A stretch of DNA of 64,000 nucleotides from GCA-2794515 sp033763335 (lineage in GTDB: Bacteria; Chloroflexota; Anaerolineae; Aggregatilineales; Phototrophicaceae). This document shows, in pieces, positions 61,587 to 64,000 of the stretch (the first letter of the stretch is position 1; each line of letters begins with the position of its first letter). The translations under genes were made by a program, and so were the position numbers. The DNA lies in assembly GCA_033763335.1 (NCBI GenBank), contig JANRKU010000091.1:1-64000 (forward strand), in the 5' to 3' direction. The notes beneath the pieces were generated by a model, which made no database searches, was not told where the DNA came from, and was given only the letters and a program-made list of their open reading frames with translations.

Positions 61587-62453
61587 ATGGCTCAAGCAGT
61601 GGCGCAATTAGATAGTAGCGCGTCACAGGCTCGTAGTCCCCAGATAATGTTCTGGGGATTACGCTTGTCTGTGATTATTTATTTAAGTGTGATGATACTC
61701 ATGCCCATATTCGTCATCAGTGTACAAGGACTGCGTGATGGATGGGATGTTTTTTGGACAAGTATCACCCGTCCTGTTGCATGGAACGCCATTTGGCTTA
61801 GTGTGTGGACAGCAGGTTTAATGGCAGTCATCAATATTGTGATGGGAACAACCACTGCCTATGTGTTGGTGCGTTATCGTTTTTGGGGAAAAGGTCTGCT
61901 CAATTCGCTCATAGACCTGCCTTTTGCCATCCCCACCTTGGTTACAGGTGTCATGCTCACCCTACTCTACGGTCCACAAACCCCTCTGGGTGGCTTTTTG
62001 GATGATGAATTGGGGATAAAAGTGCTTTATTCTCAAACAGGCATTATCTTAGCCTTGTTATTTTTGGGATATCCATTCGTCATTCGCTCTGTACAGCCTG
62101 TGATGATAAAACTCGATGCGGCACAACAAGAAGCCGCCCATACGCTTGGGGCATCACAATTTACGACTTTTCGGCGGGTGATTTTACCTGCCCTACTCCC
62201 TGCGATGTTAAGCGGCGGATTGCTCAGTTTTGCCCGCGCATTAGGTGAATTTGGGTCGGTGGTCATCATTTCGGGCAATATCCCCATGCGAACCCAAACT
62301 GCCGCCGTTTATGTTTATTCCCAGGTTGAGGGCGATAAAATGGCATCTGCCAGTGGGGTATCATTGGTGATTTTATTCATTGCCCTCTCGACAACATTGG
62401 GTGTAGATTATTGGTATAAACGAAATCGGGAGCGCAGTCGTGAAAGAGCGTAA
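61587..62453 (+). CDS. cysT: Sulfate ABC transporter permease CysT
   Basis: 288 aa, six transmembrane helices. Binding-protein-dependent permease EAA loop EEAAHTLGASQFTTFRRVILP-type (QQEAAHTLGASQF). Partner of CysW; start 6 bp after the binding protein. Overlaps cysW by 14 bp. Confidence 0.93.
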   Translation: MAQAVAQLDSSASQARSPQIMFWGLRLSVIIYLSVMILMPIFVISVQGLRDGWDVFWTSITRPVAWNAIWLSVWTAGLMAVINIVMGTTTAYVLVRYRFWGKGLLNSLIDLPFAIPTLVTGVMLTLLYGPQTPLGGFLDDELGIKVLYSQTGIILALLFLGYPFVIRSVQPVMIKLDAAQQEAAHTLGASQFTTFRRVILPALLPAMLSGGLLSFARALGEFGSVVIISGNIPMRTQTAAVYVYSQVEGDKMASASGVSLVILFIALSTTLGVDYWYKRNRERSRERA

Positions 62454-63240
62454 TTTATCTTTGGGTGGAATTTTATTATTGCTGGCTGTCCTCATTTATG
62501 CGGGGGTTTTACTCCTTGCCCCGGTAGTGGCGCTTATCAGCAATACATTCCAAGATGGATTTGACCCCTTCTGGAAAGCCATTACCGATGGTGAAGCACT
62601 CGGCACATTATGGCTATCGGTACGGTTAGCCGTCATAGCCAGCATGTTTAATGCCATAATAGGGGTGATGGTGGCATGGGTGCTGGTAAGGCACAATTTT
62701 TGGGGCAAAGGATTCCTCAATGCGTTGGTAGATTTGCCCTTGGTCATCTCTCCGGTGATTGTCGGTTATGTGATGATCGTCCTCTTTGGGCGGTTGGGAT
62801 GGCTAAAAGACTTCCCCATCAAATTGGCATTTTCATGGGAAGGTATGTTGGTATTAACGGTGTTCGTGTCATTGCCCTTTGTCATCAGAGAAATTCAACC
62901 TGTACTCGGTGGCATGGGTAAAGAACAAGAAGAAGCCGCCTATACACTGGGCGCATCTCCATGGGGGACATTTTGGCGCATCATTTTCCCCAGCATCCGC
63001 CACGCGCTAACCTATGGTATCGTCCTCACGCTTGCCCGTTCATTGGGCGAATTTGGCGCGGTGGCTGTGATTGGTGGTGGCACACAAGGCTCAACCGAAA
63101 GCGCCACTATTTATATTTATCGCTCGCTCAATGACCGCAATTATGCGGGTGCTTATAGCATGGCATTGTTATTGGGCATCATTTCGGTATTGATTCTAAT
63201 CGTCATGAATAATTTGCGCGTCCATAAGCGTGGAGGATAA
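62440..63240 (+). CDS. cysW: Sulfate ABC transporter permease CysW
   Basis: 266 aa, six transmembrane helices, EAA loop EEAAYTLGASPWGTFWRII and signature ARSLGEFGAVAVIGGG. GTG start at 62440 with GGGAG 8 nt before; reads into the end of cysT by 14 bp, so coupled translation. Confidence 0.93.
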   Translation: MKERNLSLGGILLLLAVLIYAGVLLLAPVVALISNTFQDGFDPFWKAITDGEALGTLWLSVRLAVIASMFNAIIGVMVAWVLVRHNFWGKGFLNALVDLPLVISPVIVGYVMIVLFGRLGWLKDFPIKLAFSWEGMLVLTVFVSLPFVIREIQPVLGGMGKEQEEAAYTLGASPWGTFWRIIFPSIRHALTYGIVLTLARSLGEFGAVAVIGGGTQGSTESATIYIYRSLNDRNYAGAYSMALLLGIISVLILIVMNNLRVHKRGG

Positions 63241-63244
63241 ATAA

Positions 63245-64000
63245 ATGTCTATTCATTTGCATAATATCATCAAAAAATACGGGACAACACCTGTCGTAGA
63301 TGATGTGTCATTAGAAATTGAACAAGGTGAATTATTTGTCCTTCTTGGACCCAGTGGAAGCGGAAAAAGCACCATTTTACGCATGATTGCGGGGCTTGCC
63401 CCATTAGACGGCGGAAAAATTTCGCTCAATGGGCGTGATGTCACCAATCTGCCCCCACAAAAACGGCATACAGGCTTTGTATTCCAAAATTATTCGCTCT
63501 TTCAACACATGACTGTCGCGCAAAATATCGGCTTTGGACTCGATATCCAAAAAATACCTCGCGCCCAACGCAAAGAACGGATAGAGGAGCTTTTGGCACT
63601 CATTGAGATGAAAGATTTTGGCGGTCGTCTCCCCTCACAATTATCGGGTGGGCAACAACAACGAGTGGCAGTAGCACGCGCATTAGCCCAAAAACCCGAT
63701 GTATTGCTCCTCGATGAGCCATTTGGCGCGTTGGATGTCAAAATTCGTGGGCAATTACGCCAAAATTTGCGCGAAATCCAAAAACGCCTGAATGTCACTG
63801 CCATCCTCGTCACCCATGACCAAGAGGAAGCCTTTGAATTGGCAGATAGAATCGGCATCATAGACAAAGGGCGCTTGCTCGAAATTGGCACACCCGACCA
63901 ACTCTATCGCCATCCTGCTAGTCGCTTTACCGCAACATTTTTGGGCAATGCCAATTTGTTCAATGCCCATCGCAATGGGACGATGATTTATATGGGCGAA
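63245..64000 (+). CDS. cysA: Sulfate ABC transporter ATP-binding protein CysA, 3' end beyond window
   Basis: 252 codons from ATG 63245 without a stop before the window edge. Walker A GPSGSGKST (35-43), Q-loop FQNYSLF, signature LSGGQQQR, Walker B VLLLDEPFGALD, H-loop THDQEEAFELADR. The C-terminal regulatory TOBE domain is cut off. Powers CysTW; expected full length about 350 aa. Confidence 0.93.
   Translation, partial: MSIHLHNIIKKYGTTPVVDDVSLEIEQGELFVLLGPSGSGKSTILRMIAGLAPLDGGKISLNGRDVTNLPPQKRHTGFVFQNYSLFQHMTVAQNIGFGLDIQKIPRAQRKERIEELLALIEMKDFGGRLPSQLSGGQQQRVAVARALAQKPDVLLLDEPFGALDVKIRGQLRQNLREIQKRLNVTAILVTHDQEEAFELADRIGIIDKGRLLEIGTPDQLYRHPASRFTATFLGNANLFNAHRNGTMIYMGE

Noticed and set aside
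1..64000. tRNA, rRNA, CRISPR array or prophage
   Set aside because: No CCA-type cloverleaf, no regularly spaced repeat array, and no integrase or structural phage gene seen on either strand.

Overview
The window looks like a chromosomal segment of a free-living bacterium, most plausibly a Chloroflexota member of the Anaerolineae type. This is inferred from gene style only: lipoproteins with Thr/Pro/Glu-rich linkers, PPC, LysM and PD40 repeats; a Ser/Thr kinase fused to an AAA module and TPRs; an Amt-histidine kinase fusion; a membrane-anchored MurF-like ligase; fasciclin proteins; many SUMF1-type genes; and dispersed GTAGGG...CCCTAC palindromes. No rRNA, tRNA, CRISPR array or phage gene was found. 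About 54 protein genes are supported, tightly packed and often with 4-bp ATGA overlaps.

Layout. 0.2-3.8 kb: two glycosyltransferases divergent from an OmpR-type regulator. 3.9-10.3 kb: PPC lipoprotein, D-Ala-D-Ala ligase, Lon. 10.3-17.8 kb: AlbA_2 protein, then a secreted/lipoprotein run (sorbosone-dehydrogenase-like, LysM, PD40), FabG, a YbaK-type deacylase and a small YdeI-like protein. 17.8-29.3 kb, minus strand: MurF-like ligase, then a signalling cluster (response regulator, ammonium-transporter sensor kinase, response regulator, Ser/Thr kinase-AAA-TPR, beta-helix protein). 29.5-39.9 kb: HIT protein, DsbA-like protein, aconitase, enoyl-CoA hydratase, fasciclin protein, STAS-like protein, Zn-PLC-like protein, DUF554, and an aminoglycoside-phosphotransferase-fold/GNAT pair preceded by a promoter and a 25-codon leader ORF.

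40.3-55.4 kb is the accessory part. It has two compact two-gene operons resembling anti-phage systems (DUF262 plus HEPN; AAA ATPase plus DUF4276), a persulfide-detoxification pair (rhodanese plus persulfide dioxygenase), a P1B-4 metal ATPase, an MFS exporter, and a recent ~1-kb tandem duplication of a SUMF1/C-type-lectin-fold gene and part of a cupin. The SUMF1 paralogues are close over most of their length but strongly diverged in one C-terminal window, where diversity-generating retroelements place their variable region in this fold; no reverse transcriptase or template repeat is visible here. 55.4-64 kb: PadR-controlled ABC exporter, secreted GH13 amylase, and a sulfate ABC transporter operon (substrate-binding protein, CysT, CysW, CysA truncated by the window edge) behind a duplicated 49-bp promoter unit.

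Non-coding structure: short palindromes recur between genes, one of them interrupted by a 164-bp insert flanked by a 10-bp duplication. Several promoters read as TTGACA-like boxes with TACACT/TACAAT or extended TGnTATAAT -10 elements.
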